DNA of 64,000 nucleotides from Pochonia chlamydosporia 170 (lineage: Eukaryota; Ascomycota; Sordariomycetes; Hypocreales; Clavicipitaceae): assembly GCF_001653235.2 (NCBI RefSeq), contig NC_035790.1, forward strand, positions 1,116,001 through 1,180,000, written 5' to 3'. The notes beneath the pieces are model-generated. The model ran no database searches. It saw only the letters and a list, made by a program, of their open reading frames with translations, and had not been told where the DNA came from. Below, one piece after another: positions 34,046 through 47,900 of the stretch. How positions within the stretch are numbered: position 1 is the stretch's first letter; every line of letters starts with the position of its first letter. Position numbers and translations under genes: made by a program.

Positions 34046-34900
34046 GTGCCTCTCAAGTGCTCTCAAGTGCCTCACCAGGGCTACAACGGGCCATTCATGC
34101 CCTTTACAGTGTTTAGAGGGACCACTTGGCGCTTCATCCCTCCACATCGGCTTCGTGGCGTCTTTTTTGCCCCCATGTCCTTCTCTATTCTCCATTCTCT
34201 CAAGCCTTCCCAGGTTCGTCCAGGCCCCTGGGCTGGCTGGTTTGGGCGGGCATTTGGATGGGGCAATCCCCGTGCCTCCAAAAAGTGCCGTGGGCTTAAT
34301 CTTGCTGAGAAACATAGCCATTTACCACTTGACATGGCTTGCCTTGTCTCTGGCAGCCATTTGGTATTTGCCTCCATTTCTGACCAAACAGCAGCCCTGT
34401 TGACTTCATTTGTACTCGGACCATTTCCGTCCTTGGCCCAAGGCTTCGCTGCGCCTAGGAGCTACACTGTGCTGTTGTTGGTGCGTCTCTGGCGCCTACA
34501 TCATCAACTGTTCAGCTTCAACTGGTACGAACTTGAACAAACGAGACTTGACCCCGTCTTGAACGTTAGTATCCACACAAATGAACTTCCCCCGCCAACT
34601 ACAGAACGCCTTTCAGACACCTTCGACATCATCTTACGACTGGGATTTCGGGCTCTCTGGTTTCTTTGGATTGTCTTCCATGTCATTCATGGAAGAAAAC
34701 ACGGCACACTTGTTCAATCTTTGGCCATGCCACCTTCGACGCCAAAATCGGCATCTTCAACACTGCTCAAGCCTCGCGGCGTATGTGGACCACCTGGCCA
34801 ACAAAGCCATTGCTTGTTTTTTTCCATTTTTTCCCTTTTCATTTTTCGTTATTTTTGCCACACCTTACGCATCTATTGCCGTTTACAGCGTTTCTCATGA
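34046..34900 (+). other. Long open frame of unknown meaning (284 codons), doubtful gene
   Basis: This is the longest unassigned frame of the gene-poor region that does not overlap a known gene. The translation has no recognised domain. It is mixed, with a Phe/Leu-rich tail encoded by a T-rich tract, and a second frame from 34581 is open over the same DNA. It lies about 1.2 kb upstream of the FlbC-type gene, so it could be leader or promoter sequence. I lean towards chance. Confidence 0.15.
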
Positions 34901-36071
34901 AATAAGGCTGACTCTGGTTTGATTGTTTCCTGCCAAGCCTTGATGTTTTGAAGGCTTTACAATTGACCCTTCTGTCTATGTATCTCTTGGCAAGGATTGG
35001 AAGCGTGGAAGAAACAGAAGCTTCCAGTTCTACATCTAATACCTCCATGCCCGCAGTTCGATTGAGCTTCCTTGTTTGAGACCCGTCACGAGCATCCTGA
35101 TCAAGCAATCCTGGAAACCTGCGACTGTGACCGGAGTTTCTCTTGAACGAGTAGACCAGAAGGCAAGCACCATACTGGACGGAGAACTCCATAAACAACC
35201 ATCCCCAGCATAGCCATATCGGCGCAGCTTGCGCCTACGCCTATGAACACTTATCACCACGGTTGACAGCACGGCACGCATCTTGGCACCACGCATGCAC
35301 TACATTTCCACACGTCGCCGATCTTCACACCGTTGGCCCAGGACGGAGTCAAGAGAGCGAGCCAGGAGTGCACACAGTGCCGTTAGGCTAATCCTGGTTC
35401 GGTGGGCCTGACCTCTTCTCTCAGACCCATCATCATCCAGCGTTCAAGCATCAAGCAATCCACTTGCACACATTCTCCTCAGAAACCCAGCCTAACCTGG
35501 CTCTGGCGTCCATGGCACACCCCCCTGGTCAGTTCTTGCTGCTGCGACCCTACCTCATCGTCCCAACCCTGTCGCCTCGGCCATTTGGAAAGGGTTATCG
35601 TGCTGCCGATCATTTACTCTGGCGTCGTCACACACCCTGTCGTCTCTAAACACACGGGGAACTCCACTGGTCCTCCCGCTGGACCAAGTTGCTCTTGGGC
35701 CTGACTGACGCACGTCAACTCAAAGAGGCCGTGGGCACTTAAGACTTCGCTGATCCCACCTTGGCTTCCGACAAACATGCTCCATCTCCAGGCGGGATCT
35801 TCTTGTCTCTGATCTGTGTTACCGACTTGGCTTTTCTTCTAGTCAGGATCCCGCATTTGATCAACGAACCTTCTTTCCATCTTCACACGCAATCTATTAC
35901 TCCAAAGGGGCTTGTACTGAATGTTGACCTTGCGGCATCATCACATATACGAGCCACCACAAGCTCTCGCAAGGCTTCTATAACATCTCACTTGAAACCT
36001 CTTTTGACATCAACATTACCCAAGGCACAACAATATAGCAGCATTAGTCCTCTGAACCTTGGTATATCAAC

Positions 36072-37373
36072 ATGACCATGACCCTAGACGCTTCTCAACA
36101 ACAGCGCTTCGCGCCTCCGTTGAACTTTGACTATCCTCACCACCACGGGCAACAACCAACTTTTTCGAACCCATGGTCCTCTTCAACATCTCCTCCACAG
36201 TCGGCACCCACGGCGGGTAATCCTTTGTTTGTCGGCAGCCAACACCAATCTGGCATGAATCCCAATATGATGGCTGGTAAAGGACCGGTGGGAAGAGCAG
36301 GCAGCAGCAGCACATCCTCCATGGCATCGTACGGCTCTTTACCCGTAGCTTCAACAGGGGCTGGTATGAATAACAAACACATACATGATTTTCAGTCCCT
36401 CACCGTGGTTAACATAATGAACGCAGATCTGTTGAGCATGAACCGTATGCAAACCACATCTGCCACTTATGGTGATGCTACTTATGCGACTTCAGCTTCT
36501 CCTGTCAATGGCCACTTCGCGCCTGGGTCTGCTGCTCCTTATGATGCCATTGGCTATGCACCGGCGCCTCTTCGACAGTCTCACTTCGGCATTGGTCCTG
36601 AGGCAGACTCAGCTCGACGAGGATTTCCTCAACCGTGAGTTTTGGCAACACGCTCGCTCATTCAGAACGAATCGAGCCAGCACCACACAGGATATTGAAT
36701 TATGTTATTAACTTGATATGCACAGGATGCCTTCTCATGCTGATGAGAGAAGGAGCTTTGCTGACGCCTTGGATGCCAGTCACGGCATGCTGGCAATGAG
36801 CCAGGAAACTCCACGCAACATCTACGGTGCCCGAAACGACCGTTCTTCAGTGGACTCTTATGGATTTCCCTCTACGCACTCCACCAGCTCCTCAATCTCC
36901 AGCGGCAATTTTAGTTCATACTATGGCGATTCAGTATCAGATTATTCTTCGGCCGCTGGGTCAGACATTGAATCTGTCAACTCGAGAACTCTGCCCAGAC
37001 CTCAGGGCCTCATGGGCTCACAGATCCCCCCAGCGCCTCAATCTATGATGGGACAATTCAGCTCCAAGGTCTCATCAAGCACACAAAAGAAGCACAAGTG
37101 CAAAGTTTGTGACAAGCGATTTACTCGACCGAGCTCGTTGCAGACTCACATGTACAGCCACACTGGCGAGAAGCGTAAGTCATTGTGTTTTATTTCACAG
37201 CCCCCAAGAGCTGAGCTGGCCATGTTTATACTGACTTGCAAATAGCGTTTGCCTGTGAAGTAGAAGGCTGTGGACGGCACTTTTCCGTCGTTTCTAATTT
37301 GCGCCGACATCGAAAAGTTCACCGAGGCGACGCCCGCTCAGAAGCAGGATCTGAAGACCACCAATCAGACTGA
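36072..37373 (+). CDS. flbC: C2H2 zinc-finger transcription factor, FlbC type (379 aa)
   Basis: Exons are 36072-36634, 36726-37174 and 37246-37373; both joins keep frame (GTGAGT and GTAAGT donors). The first 300 residues are Ser/Gln/Pro/Tyr-rich and disordered, as expected for activation regions. Two C2H2 fingers close the protein. Finger 1, about 311-333, is KCKVCDKRFTRPSSLQTHMYSH. After the TGEKPF linker, finger 2, about 341-363, is CEVEGCGRHFSVVSNLRRHRKVH. The second intron falls inside the linker. This finger pair and its position near the C terminus match the Aspergillus FlbC family, regulators of conidiation through brlA; that is from memory of the family. The function in this species is inferred. 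A second ATG lies two codons after the first. A long C/T-rich upstream region suggests an extended leader. Confidence 0.85.
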
Positions 37374-40300
37374 GTTTGACCACCCTGCACCGTTAAGCAT
37401 GTCGATTACAGTTCTAGTGCCAGGACGAACCGGAGTATAGAAGCTCTGTAAGGCCTGTCTGGGATGAAAAATCGAATTATGTTGAATCATGATTACCATA
37501 TGTTTTATACCAACCGGGGATACACAGCAACAACGATGATGAGAGCAAATAGAGAGGGAGGTTCAAAAGACTGGATTTCTTTTTGGTTCGCCAACCCCAA
37601 GACGAACAAAAATTTGGGACAGGGATGCGACCGTGTACATGATAATAAGGCCGTTTTGGAATCCCTTTGGTTTTTAGGAGATGGGGTGCACGGGGGGGTT
37701 GTTTTGGTACACGTGTGCCAGGATCACGACATTAGCCTCTATACGATTACGGGGGCGGTCAGTGACGTCCTTTCGCTGTACATGATGCATTATTTTTATG
37801 TGCGACACTGCGAGATTGGGTTTGTGAAGGGTGTTCACGAGAGCAAGTTTTTGCAAGACTTTGCTGTACGACCGGCGTTGTTGGGATTTGGAAGTTCTTT
37901 GTTTCAACTTTGCGTGCTATCCTATCCGTGCGAGCCAGCTTGCTGGTTCAGGGATTAAGCATTGGTTGCTGCGTTTCTCGTTTATGTGGAAGCGTTCATA
38001 CTACAGGCTTTGTTCAATATTTTGGAATGGTCCGGCCTGGATAGGAAGGGGGCCAACGGTTGGGAGTGCCGTCCATCCCGCCATAAGACACTGGTGGATG
38101 GTATCAAGAGCGGCCAGCAAAGCACGGGGCATTGCATGCAATGGGAAAGGAATTGTTGGAGGGAGGATCTATCTCAGAAGACCCAGACGGACGGATTGTG
38201 TTTGTGGGATGGGATACCTCGTTTCACGGTCAAGCTGCTTGTGACAAAAAGCGAGACCAAATTTGTACGAATAGTTTCTATCTTAACGGTGATGATATAC
38301 CCGATGCGCAAATAAACAAAGGCAAACAAGAACAAAGACGATGAATTAATTAATTGGCGCGATTTGTGGCGTGAGGTGCAAAGAATGAATTTAGCCAGTG
38401 TGCGTGCATAGACAGATCGAGTGTCATGTATAGTGCCAAGCAACGCAGTGGCTAGGGGTTGGTAATATCGTAAGGGCACAGGTGTTTGTTCCTTGAATAT
38501 TCCCATGGTGTCTGAGTAAATGACCTTCCAAATCTGCTCGCAAGCCATGTCATGCGATGGACGCTTGCAACCGGCAGCTCGGTCTCATACCGAAGGGCAG
38601 CCCTGCCTGGACTGGGCTGGGAGTTATCTCTTCGGCAGCCCAGCTTAGCAGCAGGCGTTGATGTAGTTAGTGTATGGGTAGAGTTCAGCTGTGAATGTGG
38701 CGAAACCGCCTGTTTCTATTTTTTGCTCTTGCTGCCACGATGTTGCGCTGCACTTGCACTGCCTTTCTCCACATTTTGAAGATGAAGAGGGTGTTGCTCG
38801 ATATAGAAGGCCAACCGGCTTCTATGAGCAGGATGTAAGCGACTTTGGGGTTTGAAGTTGGGCTGGGGGTTTACTCGATGGACTGGGCATTTTTGTAAGG
38901 ATTAAAGCCATTGACTTTGAGGGTGGTGAAGCGGTCAGTTTTGCCACATGTTTGGAGTTTTTGTGGCTGGGAGGTTGAGGATTGGGGCTTGTCTTGGGGC
39001 TTGGAGGTGTGATTGAAGAATGGAGTGCAGAGAAAGTAAGCCACGATTCAGTTTGAATATGTAGAGAGTATTACGAGTACATGTATCCTATGTAGAGAAT
39101 TGTAATTCTGACAGTCGTATATTTCAACATTGGCCGTCGTTGAATTAGGCAGGGAAATCTTCAACGCCAAACAACCAGCATTGAGCATCAACATCAGGGG
39201 CGTGTATCGTGTCAATTCGCATTGACGGCAAGTGTCAAGTGGCCACTCACTCAGCGCCTCTTCCGTGTTATTACCTACAGGGCTTGCCTTCAGTCCCCTT
39301 TTGGGATCCAACGGTGGCGTTTTCCCACGGGCAAACAGACACACTGAAGCAGGCGGCTCAACATACGGGCAAAATGGAATAAAGACATGTAAAAGTAAAG
39401 GGGGTGAGCTGTGCAGGGGGTTGGGGTGACTTGGGAACAAGACGGGCGAACAAAAAAAAAAGACGATAAGGCTAAAACCCCCCTTTGTGGATGTTGGCAT
39501 CTGCTTGTGAAGTCAAGTGAAGAGGTTGAAAGGGCATTCCTGGCTTGGCTTGCGATTGAGGAGGTGAATTGGATCCAAGACTTGTTTGACCGAGTAAGTC
39601 AACTTGGAACATTGAAGGCCACGCAAGCTGTTTTCTCCACTGGTGTTTGGTACCAACTGTACGGAGTTATGGAGCGCAAATAATGGAGATGGAGGAGTAA
39701 TCTCCATTTATTTTATTGTATGTTTTATTACAGTATGCGTTTGATGCGTGAAAGTAGAGATGGCTCGGATGGATCTTGGAGATGTAATTCTGGCCTGGTT
39801 GCAGTCAAAGTCGACGAGGCAGACATTCACCTTCACATTCACCCTCACAACTCACAGCACAGCACCATCACCACCAGCACTGCCCAGCGAGCACAGCACA
39901 GCAGATCCCAACTCAACCAGGAATGGCACGGGCGTTTCAAAGTCGACTATCCCTACCGAAAGCAGCATAAGCGACCCAGATGGCCGTGTTGTCAAGACCG
40001 GACAAGCTTTGTGGGGTCGGGGGAGAGCGACAGGGGGGGAAATAACGGGAAATGGATTGACCATGACCTTGTCCTGTCTTGACTCTTTTCTGCCAAAGAA
40101 GAGACTGGAGAAAAAAAAAAGTGGACAGGAGGGGTGTGTGTGCAGAAAACTCGAGAGAACTTTGGAAGACGTGGTGATTTCGCAGTTGTGTGTGGAGAAT
40201 CCCATTCATTTCTCTTTCGTTTGCCCTCATCCATTGCTTCACACTTGGGGACACGGAACATGGATTCGGTATCCGTACAGTGTCTTGTACGGTATACTTC

Positions 40301-43300
40301 TCTTCTTTCCATCACCAGGTACGTCGAACCTTGCTAGCACAGCGGCGATAAAGTAAAGTACGCCTGATAGCTGAAGCATCCACGTCAATAGCCAAAGCCA
40401 TGTGGAGAAGCGCAACATCTCCCAAAGATGAAAATACCAGATTTCACAGATTTCCTTCCGCCCGCTCTACCAAAACAGACAGGAGTCATGAACACCAAAT
40501 GTCAGCACGTGCTCCATGCCATGCTTTTTGCTCACTCGTCGTCGTTTCGGGAAGCTTACCCTCTTGAAGGACACTCCCGTTGTGGTCTCGCAAAACCTCG
40601 AATCAATCCTCCGGCTTACCCAAAGCAGCTCTGGCAACATTTTGCTAAACCACCCCCTTGCCCAAGCTATGCCCAACTCGCTCACGGAGCCATCGCCGTG
40701 ATGGCATTTCGAAATGCCGGGCAACCAGTGGTTCTTGGCTCCTCAGCTGTAACGACGGCAGCAGAATAGAGTGCAGCACTGGAAGACCGCCATCTACAGT
40801 CTAATTTACTAGGATCATTTGGCTGAAATGCTCAAGATCATGTGCAAGCCCTTGCCTTCCCACCACAGCTAGTCCACTTTAGCCGTGTCCTTCGGCTCCG
40901 ATGCAAACTGCTCATCACATCCCCCCCCGTCCCGACACCACGAGATCCAGCATGACGGCAAAAGGAACAGACGAAAGGGCTTAAAAAAAAAAGTTCAAGC
41001 CTTCCTGTCCTGATTCAGCTCTTGCCCCGACTATCACGGATATATTTGGTAGGTGATGTTGGGGTACACGGCCGATCACTAGATTTAAATTTCGGGGCCA
41101 CGAGCAGCGTTGGACTGTCCCCCCCCATGCTAGGGATAAGATGGGGGGCGTTGATTGACGGTTTCCAAAAAAGCTTGGCCTTGGTGCTTGCCGCTCTCCC
41201 GGCGCTGCAACTTTGAACTTGGTCCAGCATGTTGGTGCATCGCTTGCCCACACCCTCGCACGCGACGGGCGCAAAAGACAAGACGGAAGGGAAACAAGCA
41301 ATAGCCAAGCTTTCTAGCGGGTTGTTGGTCTGGAAAGCAGAGGAATGGGATTTTGCTGCTGTCTTGGAACGACATGATTGTATCTGGCTGATACATGCTT
41401 CACTTATTCTGAACTGTCCAGGCGAAAAGAAAGACGGGAAGTGAGTCGCAGGGGGTTGGGACGCTTCGCCTAGTAGGAAAACAATCGGTGAGAGGGCTTC
41501 ATCATCGTGTAGCCGAGCGACTGGACGAGATGAAGTGGAGAGAAATTTGTAGCACGTTTCTGTGTGCTGTGAGAATGACGGAGTCGCCACATACACTGCA
41601 TACATACACGGCACTGGGTGAGCATGCTGGGGGCGTGTGTGCAGTCATCCCATATCCAAAAGCATGCAATAGAACATGTGAGCGTATTTTACTCTGGGGG
41701 GTTCTAAAGCAAGGATAGGAATAACGACAGGCTGCGACGATGAAGGAATCCATCTGCTGACGGTGAAGAATGACGTCGGTCGCTTATTTCACCTTGATGC
41801 CTCAAGGAGCCTCACGCTCACGGATGCCCCCATGCAGAGGCGCTTAACCAGCGGCTGCCTGTGCGACCCTTCTTCATGACTGTGAGTACCAATGCACAGA
41901 ACTCTGTACGTACATGCATAGGTAAGAAGTGTAGCACAAGTATAACAGCAAGAGGCTTCCAATGACGCAACTATTCTATTCTATCCCCTCGTAGGTTCGA
42001 CCCATTCACCAATCAGTGCGCCGATGATGTTGGTGGCATTTCTCGTCCCAGGATTCTTCGCCTGTCTCTCTCCCGTGTACATGTACGGAAGTATTCGCAG
42101 CTCTACACACACTCCATTTCACAGAGACGAACAAGAGACTCTTTCCCCATTTCCAGTTGGTCGTTGAATTAGTCGACAAGCTTTTGACGTCAGTGGCGGC
42201 CGTGTCAGGGGTCTCAGCGGCTCCGTCGATCTCCGCTTTTTCGGGCCCGTAACGTCATTTTCCGGCATGTTGGTTGGCTGAGGGACCAGCCAGCCCTTCT
42301 TATTTGCCCCGTGTGGACTGTGATTTCGGGCGAGTGCACACCCGGGGTGGGGAAGGGCAGGGATGAGCGTGAGGGTGGGGTGTGGCGATAGCATGAGAGT
42401 ACGTACCTGGGTAGTTATCCTGTCTGGTGGTATTGCCTTTGGTATCCGTGATTGTTTGGCTCCGCATTGCTTTGGATAGGAGGTTTTACCGAGCTTTGTT
42501 TTCTGTGATGCTGGCTGCTGGTATTTCGTGTCGTTTCACTAGGGATTTGGAATACTCGAAACGGTCGGCGGTGGCAGTTTTTGGGTGTGAATCTTGGTAC
42601 AAATGTTCTGCGAGATATATTGCTGGATCGGTTAACCTTGCCGCAGGAGATGAAGTCAGGCTGTACGGTGAGCCGGTGACAATCTACGTCGTACACTCGA
42701 TGAATGAGTTCCTTGTAATTTGGGCTGTCCTTTAACGACTGTCCAGTATCATCTTTGCTGATACCGAGTTACGCCGGCGTTGCCATTTCACATGGGATGC
42801 CTCGTTCTTCGCAGTTAGATCTATCTGTTACTAGTCACCTTATCAAATGACGCCCAATATCCTTGAAAGACATAACTTCTGAATCCCTTGACACTACTCA
42901 GCTCAATGCCATTACACTCCCAACGTCATTCAAATCCCACGCATAAAGAATCAGCATAGATTTATAAGTTATATCTCTACTTTAAACGACCACCTTCCCT
43001 CAATATCAAACCAACTTCCCATCTAGGAATCACACAGATCCGATCTACAGCCCATCACACATCATACGTCTACGTTGGCAAAAGTCCTTGGCACTACACC
43101 TTCCTCTAATGTAGCTATAGACATACACCAGCACATACACGGCACGAATCCGAAACGAATCAACATCACCTGTGTTAAGCACAGGCTATCTCGGCTGTAA
43201 TTGCAAGCACCGTAGCATTGTTCGAAAGCACATGTAACCGTCGTGATCAGCGGCGGAAGAATTATTCGCTAGTCGGGCCGGAGCGATCAGAACAAAGGAT

Positions 43301-44917
43301 CAACACGACTACAAGCCTCATTGGCAGACAATGAGAGTTTGCTACCTGTACTCTGTTCATCCTGGAAGTAGTGCTTTACCTGGTATCCCAGTAATCTGTT
43401 GCTCAACATGTCATGTATACAAAACCCCATACATACACAAAATACATACAAACCTAAATAGGCACACCATCTAACAACTACATCCCAAGCACAACATCAA
43501 CCATTCATCCCACTACTAACACCAGTCATATCCTCAGTATCTCTCAGTAAAAAGTCCCAAGCAACCCTGCACCATAAAGTTTCACCACACCAAGCCCCTG
43601 TTTTACCTTTTCGCCCTTCATCCTCCCCAGACAAGGATCCAATCCATTTACTACCAGACCCCAAAGCCCGATAGGTCGGCAATACTCTTCAACACCTCGA
43701 ACCTAGATGCCCGTCTAGGACAAGGGACTCAGGATCTTTGCGCAGCCAGTATACTTGCTATCCTGGTGTATAGTCAGGGTCGGTCCGCAATCGGATTGCA
43801 GACTGCGCCAGGCGCATGACGGCCGTCAGATATACCCTTGTAGTGTACGGTCTAGATGCGTTCGCATAAGATACGGCTTCGAGAGCAGTCAGAGAGCGTT
43901 ACTTCGATGGTGCGCAATGAGGCCCCCAAGTTCGTTGGTGATGATTAGCGACTGGCTGGCTTACTACAATGCTGGGGTGACGAAACTCGCAATTTGTTTG
44001 CTTTCCAGCATCGTAACCCTCAATATTGATGAATTATGCGACTGACTAGGACTGCCAATCTGCTTGTAACTGCATAATTGCCTTTGTCTTCACATTGGCC
44101 ACGAGTGAGTTCTACGGCATTGCACAGCATCTCAACAGTTGTTTCAAAATCCGCATCCAGATTAATCTGCCGTAAATCTACACTGGGAATCAACCAATAC
44201 CATTGCCACTTCCAAAGCCAGGACGGCACAATTCCTTCCTCTACCAGACTATCAGTCCATCCCGCATTCGTGTGTCATCAAACACTCCTCCCCTGTGTCC
44301 ACACAAGGCGCGCAAAAGTAAATAAATAAGTCGACAGTCTTTGTGACGGAGACTGTGCTGAAAAGTAATGTACAGTGATCAACGGTAGATGAGAAGAGAA
44401 GAATGTCAAGGAAAGTTAACAAAGGTCAAAGTAATAAGACGTGGATATGAACTTGTAAACAGTAGAGAGAGAAAAAAGGAAAAACAAAGAGAGACATGTC
44501 AAGGTCAAAGACAGCACCCTTCCACGGGAAGAAAGAAAATCTCATCCCGTGGTGGTGCGAAAAATGGCAACACATTAGCCAGTAGTCGTAACATCATGAA
44601 ATGACGAGCAAATGCTGAAAGTGTAAAGAAGAGACAATAGGCTGACAAGCCGCGTCTGATATGCACGGTGGAAAATATGTGCAGTGTTAGGATTAGTTTC
44701 CCCTTTCATTCCCTTTGGAGAGGGGAAGGGAGACACAGGACGGAGATGGGATGGGCTCCTTTGCGATGCTCGACCATCTTCAGTGATAATAAAACGAAAT
44801 AAAAGCACAACAGACTCCGCACGCCAAATGAACGCCAGGCGACAAGGGCCAATGCATGTAATGAATGCAGCGCAGATAGTATGAGACCGCACGCAACAAA
44901 ATCAACAAAGACGGCTT
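37374..44917. other. 7.5 kb region without recognised gene
   Basis: The left end is the 3' flank of the FlbC-type gene and the right end is the 3' flank of RAX2, so this is a convergent gap. The longest frames (39748-40356 +, 202 codons; 41015-41614 -, 199 codons; 37464-37958 +, 164 codons) show no known domain, and their codon-like quality is poor. A/T-rich stretches occur around 42.8-43.5 and 44.3-44.7 kb. No RNA gene or mobile element was recognised. Confidence 0.5.
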
Positions 44918-47900
44918 TTAAACGTGAGGTGCTGCTCCCGGTCGACTCCTGCCTAGCGATTCCAGCAGTTCGTGCGGTGGTATCCGTTGAATGCCACTGC
45001 CCCTGTCATACATTGATGTTGGCGCTGGTGTATACCCCTCTCGCTTCTTCCTAAGCCGGTCCAAGATGATGCCAGCTACGACCATGAGAAGGATGAGACC
45101 AAGGGCAATTGCGAGTCCAATGAGGACGACAAAGCCCAGCGGCATGCTGCCACCTCCTGTTGAAAAGAAATCATCCTTTTGCGTAAAGATTCTGGCGATT
45201 GTTCCAGGGGCGTTGCCAGAATTGGTCGTGAGCGCATACGGTCTATAGTGGGTGCCGTTGAAAATTGCTGCCGAAGCGATTCCGACGCCTGGAATCATAA
45301 TCGAACCAGTCATCATGAGTGCCTGGCTCTCTCCCAGTAAGTCCGTCTTGTCATGATTCTTGGTGAGCGAGAAAACTTGAAGGCTTCGAAGAATCGTGCG
45401 CGCGGGGAGAGTTTCATTAGCTGACAGCCACTTGCTGCCATCGTACTTCATCAGGTAGACTGATCCGTCCTTGGCTGACTTGCCCGCGACCCAGACTTGT
45501 TTCCCGTCGCTCGATCCAGCAGTCATGACCTCAACTGGTCCTGGAATGCTTTCAGCTCCTGGAAAAGTCGACCATGTCTGTCCCTTGGCGTCATACGTCG
45601 CCAAGTATCGCTTGTCAGTGCTGTTGGCCATCATGTCACCTGCTACAACAAGTGTCGATTTGCTCGACCACAAGAGACCCAAGACTTCACCAGAGAGACC
45701 GTTTCCAGGCTGGAACCATTGCCCCGAGTTGGAGTTGTAAATGCAGAGACCCTCGCATCCCAGTGCGCCTGCCTTGCTGAAAGAGCCGCCGACATAAACC
45801 TCAGACGTATCCGGACGAACCGCGATGGCTGCAACGGTACTGGCCTTGCCGGAGATGGGAGCGGGCTGGCTTCCAAACGACTTTGATGAGATATCGTATG
45901 ACACAAGGCCGTGAATCTGACTGCCACCAATCTTTCCAGAGACCATTCCTCCTGCATAAAGAACGCTGCCCTGGAGAGCTACCGTGATGAATGTCGAATC
46001 TGGGGATATCTCGGAGCCCAGTCCACTTATCGACTCGTTGTCCTTGCCGTCAAGAATCATCAAATTGTTGACAGTCGATCCATTTGATGATTTGGCCGTG
46101 AAGTGACCCGCAAGAACGGTAATGTTGGTGCTGTCTGTGCTATAAAAGGTACCAGTGATGACACCGCGGAGGGTATCATTTGAGATGTTTTCTCGGCGGT
46201 TCAACCTCGAAGACGCAGACTTTGGAGGTACCTCGATATTGAAGGGAAACGTCCCCAGGCCGTTGTTGCTGAGAGTCGCCGCGCCGTTTGCTCGAAGCTG
46301 CGCCGACGTTAGGGAACCGGCAAAAAGGTCTCCAACATCCGAAACATTCTGAAGGCTGGCCGTCAGTATACCATTGTACGTAGGCAGAGGCTGGTTGATG
46401 TTTTGCATCCAGTTTTGGAGCGAAGGAACCCATATGGCGAAACCGTCAACTCGAGAAGCGCTGTTATTCTTGAAAGCATTGCATTGCGAAAATGTGCCGC
46501 TCAAGCTGATAGCCGTCTCCATTTGGTTGGATGTTATGTTGATTTGCATTGGCACGACGTGTTCCACCGTGCCATCTACACCGCCACCTAGAGCACTCCA
46601 AGTATTCGCCTTTGTATCATACACGGCGACGTTGCTCAATTCCTTCTTGTCGCCGTTGAGCGTACTGTTGAAGCTACCGCCGGCGTAGAGTTGCGTGCCC
46701 TCTAGATGCATGTCGATAACTTGGCCATTTAGGCCACCGTCAAGTGAAGTGGCGTTTTGCTTGTCACCGCTAACGGAGACAGCATTGACAAATTCTTTTG
46801 AAGTAAAGTTTCCGCCAATGAACAGTGTGTCGCCGGATGTGACCAAGGACTTGACAGCAGAGCGTTGTCCGAATCCTGAGCCCAGCTTGTTGATGGCCGA
46901 ATTTTCCAAGCTGGATACGTCCACAGGCTTCTTCTGCTCAGGATCAAAGTCAAAGAGGCCGTTGAGTCCTCCGGTCGACTTGGTGAGAGTGAACCCTACT
47001 CGTTGGGCGACAACAGTGAGTGACTGCACACTTTGACCAGCCAGGGGCGTAAGGGTGACTGTAGGCTTGAAGCCGTCAGAGCTCTTCTCAATGTAACCGA
47101 AATATATCTGGTCGAATTTGTCGAAATAATTTGTTTGGTAGAGAGTCGTGCTGAAGTCGTTGTTGACCGTGCCGGTTGACATGACGCCTGTGATGTTGAC
47201 TTGGCCTCGCGTAGAGCAAGTGCCGTCAGGCATACAACCTGGAGTGTACATGTTGACAGAGTAATTGCCGGATTCTAAAATATTGGGAGTAAACACGACA
47301 GAAGCTGAGTTGCTCTTTATCTCACCACCACTCAACGTCGCCGTGAGATAATCGGAGCTGCTCTGAACGGAAGGTGACTGTTTCCATGGACCCGTAGTAG
47401 TAGCTTTCGATGGAAACTCGATTCCCTTGCACGTCGGTTCATTGAAATTAGTCACAGCATAAGAGAAGATATCGTCCTCAAACAGTTCGATGCCGGAAAG
47501 TCCTGCCCCTGAGCCGTACCAGGCGGAGATGGCGACCTGGAAGCTGTTCATGCCGACCCGGTTGACAAAGTGAAAGTCCTGGAACTCGGTCTTGGGGTCA
47601 TTGCTGAGGGGACATTCACTAGTGCAGGTAGCATTCTGTCCGGTGGATGGGTCGACGTAGGTAAAGTTCATGATGCCGTTCAAAGGAAACGCCAAAAAAC
47701 GGAATGTCTTGGTGCCGCGGCCGTCCTGGTGCGTGTTGTACATCCGCAACTTGGTAGGCTCGAATTTGAATCCAAATTTGGCTTCCCAGGTGGCGGGTAC
47801 GTTGTCACCTGCGAGCCAGGTGCTGCCAGGTCCATCCTTGCCGGCCGAGCAGACAATGTTTTTGGGATCACTGAATCCGTTGGTAGTTGCGCCGTTCGTA

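Larger units (their letters stand above)
23383..36071. other. 12.7 kb region without recognised gene
   Basis: This is the largest gap in the window. It contains only short frames plus a few longer ones (24372-24833 +, 24513-25064 -, 25089-25586 +, 34046-34900 +), none with a recognised domain or fungal homologue that I know. Three long homopolymers (A23, A26, T22) lie between 26.4 and 31.4 kb. No transposase, reverse transcriptase, terminal repeat or tRNA was recognised, and it is not obviously A/T-rich as a RIP-mutated relic would be. The right end, perhaps 34-36 kb, is C/T-rich and probably holds the promoter and a long leader of the FlbC-type gene. Long non-coding transcripts or fast-evolving small genes with several exons cannot be excluded. 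Confidence 0.5.

Noticed and set aside
39748..40356. 202-codon plus-strand frame
   Set aside because: Low-complexity Thr/Ser stretches from simple sequence, then an unrelated tail; no known domain and overlapping open frames on the other strand.
41015..41614. 199-codon minus-strand frame
   Set aside because: No domain, no signal peptide, and several competing frames over the same DNA.
41995..42003. tRNA B-box-like GTTCGACCC
   Set aside because: No T-arm stem pairs around it and no A box or acceptor stem lies at the right distance. The same holds for 25490-25498 and for GTTCAATCC at 14232-14240 inside an S13 intron.
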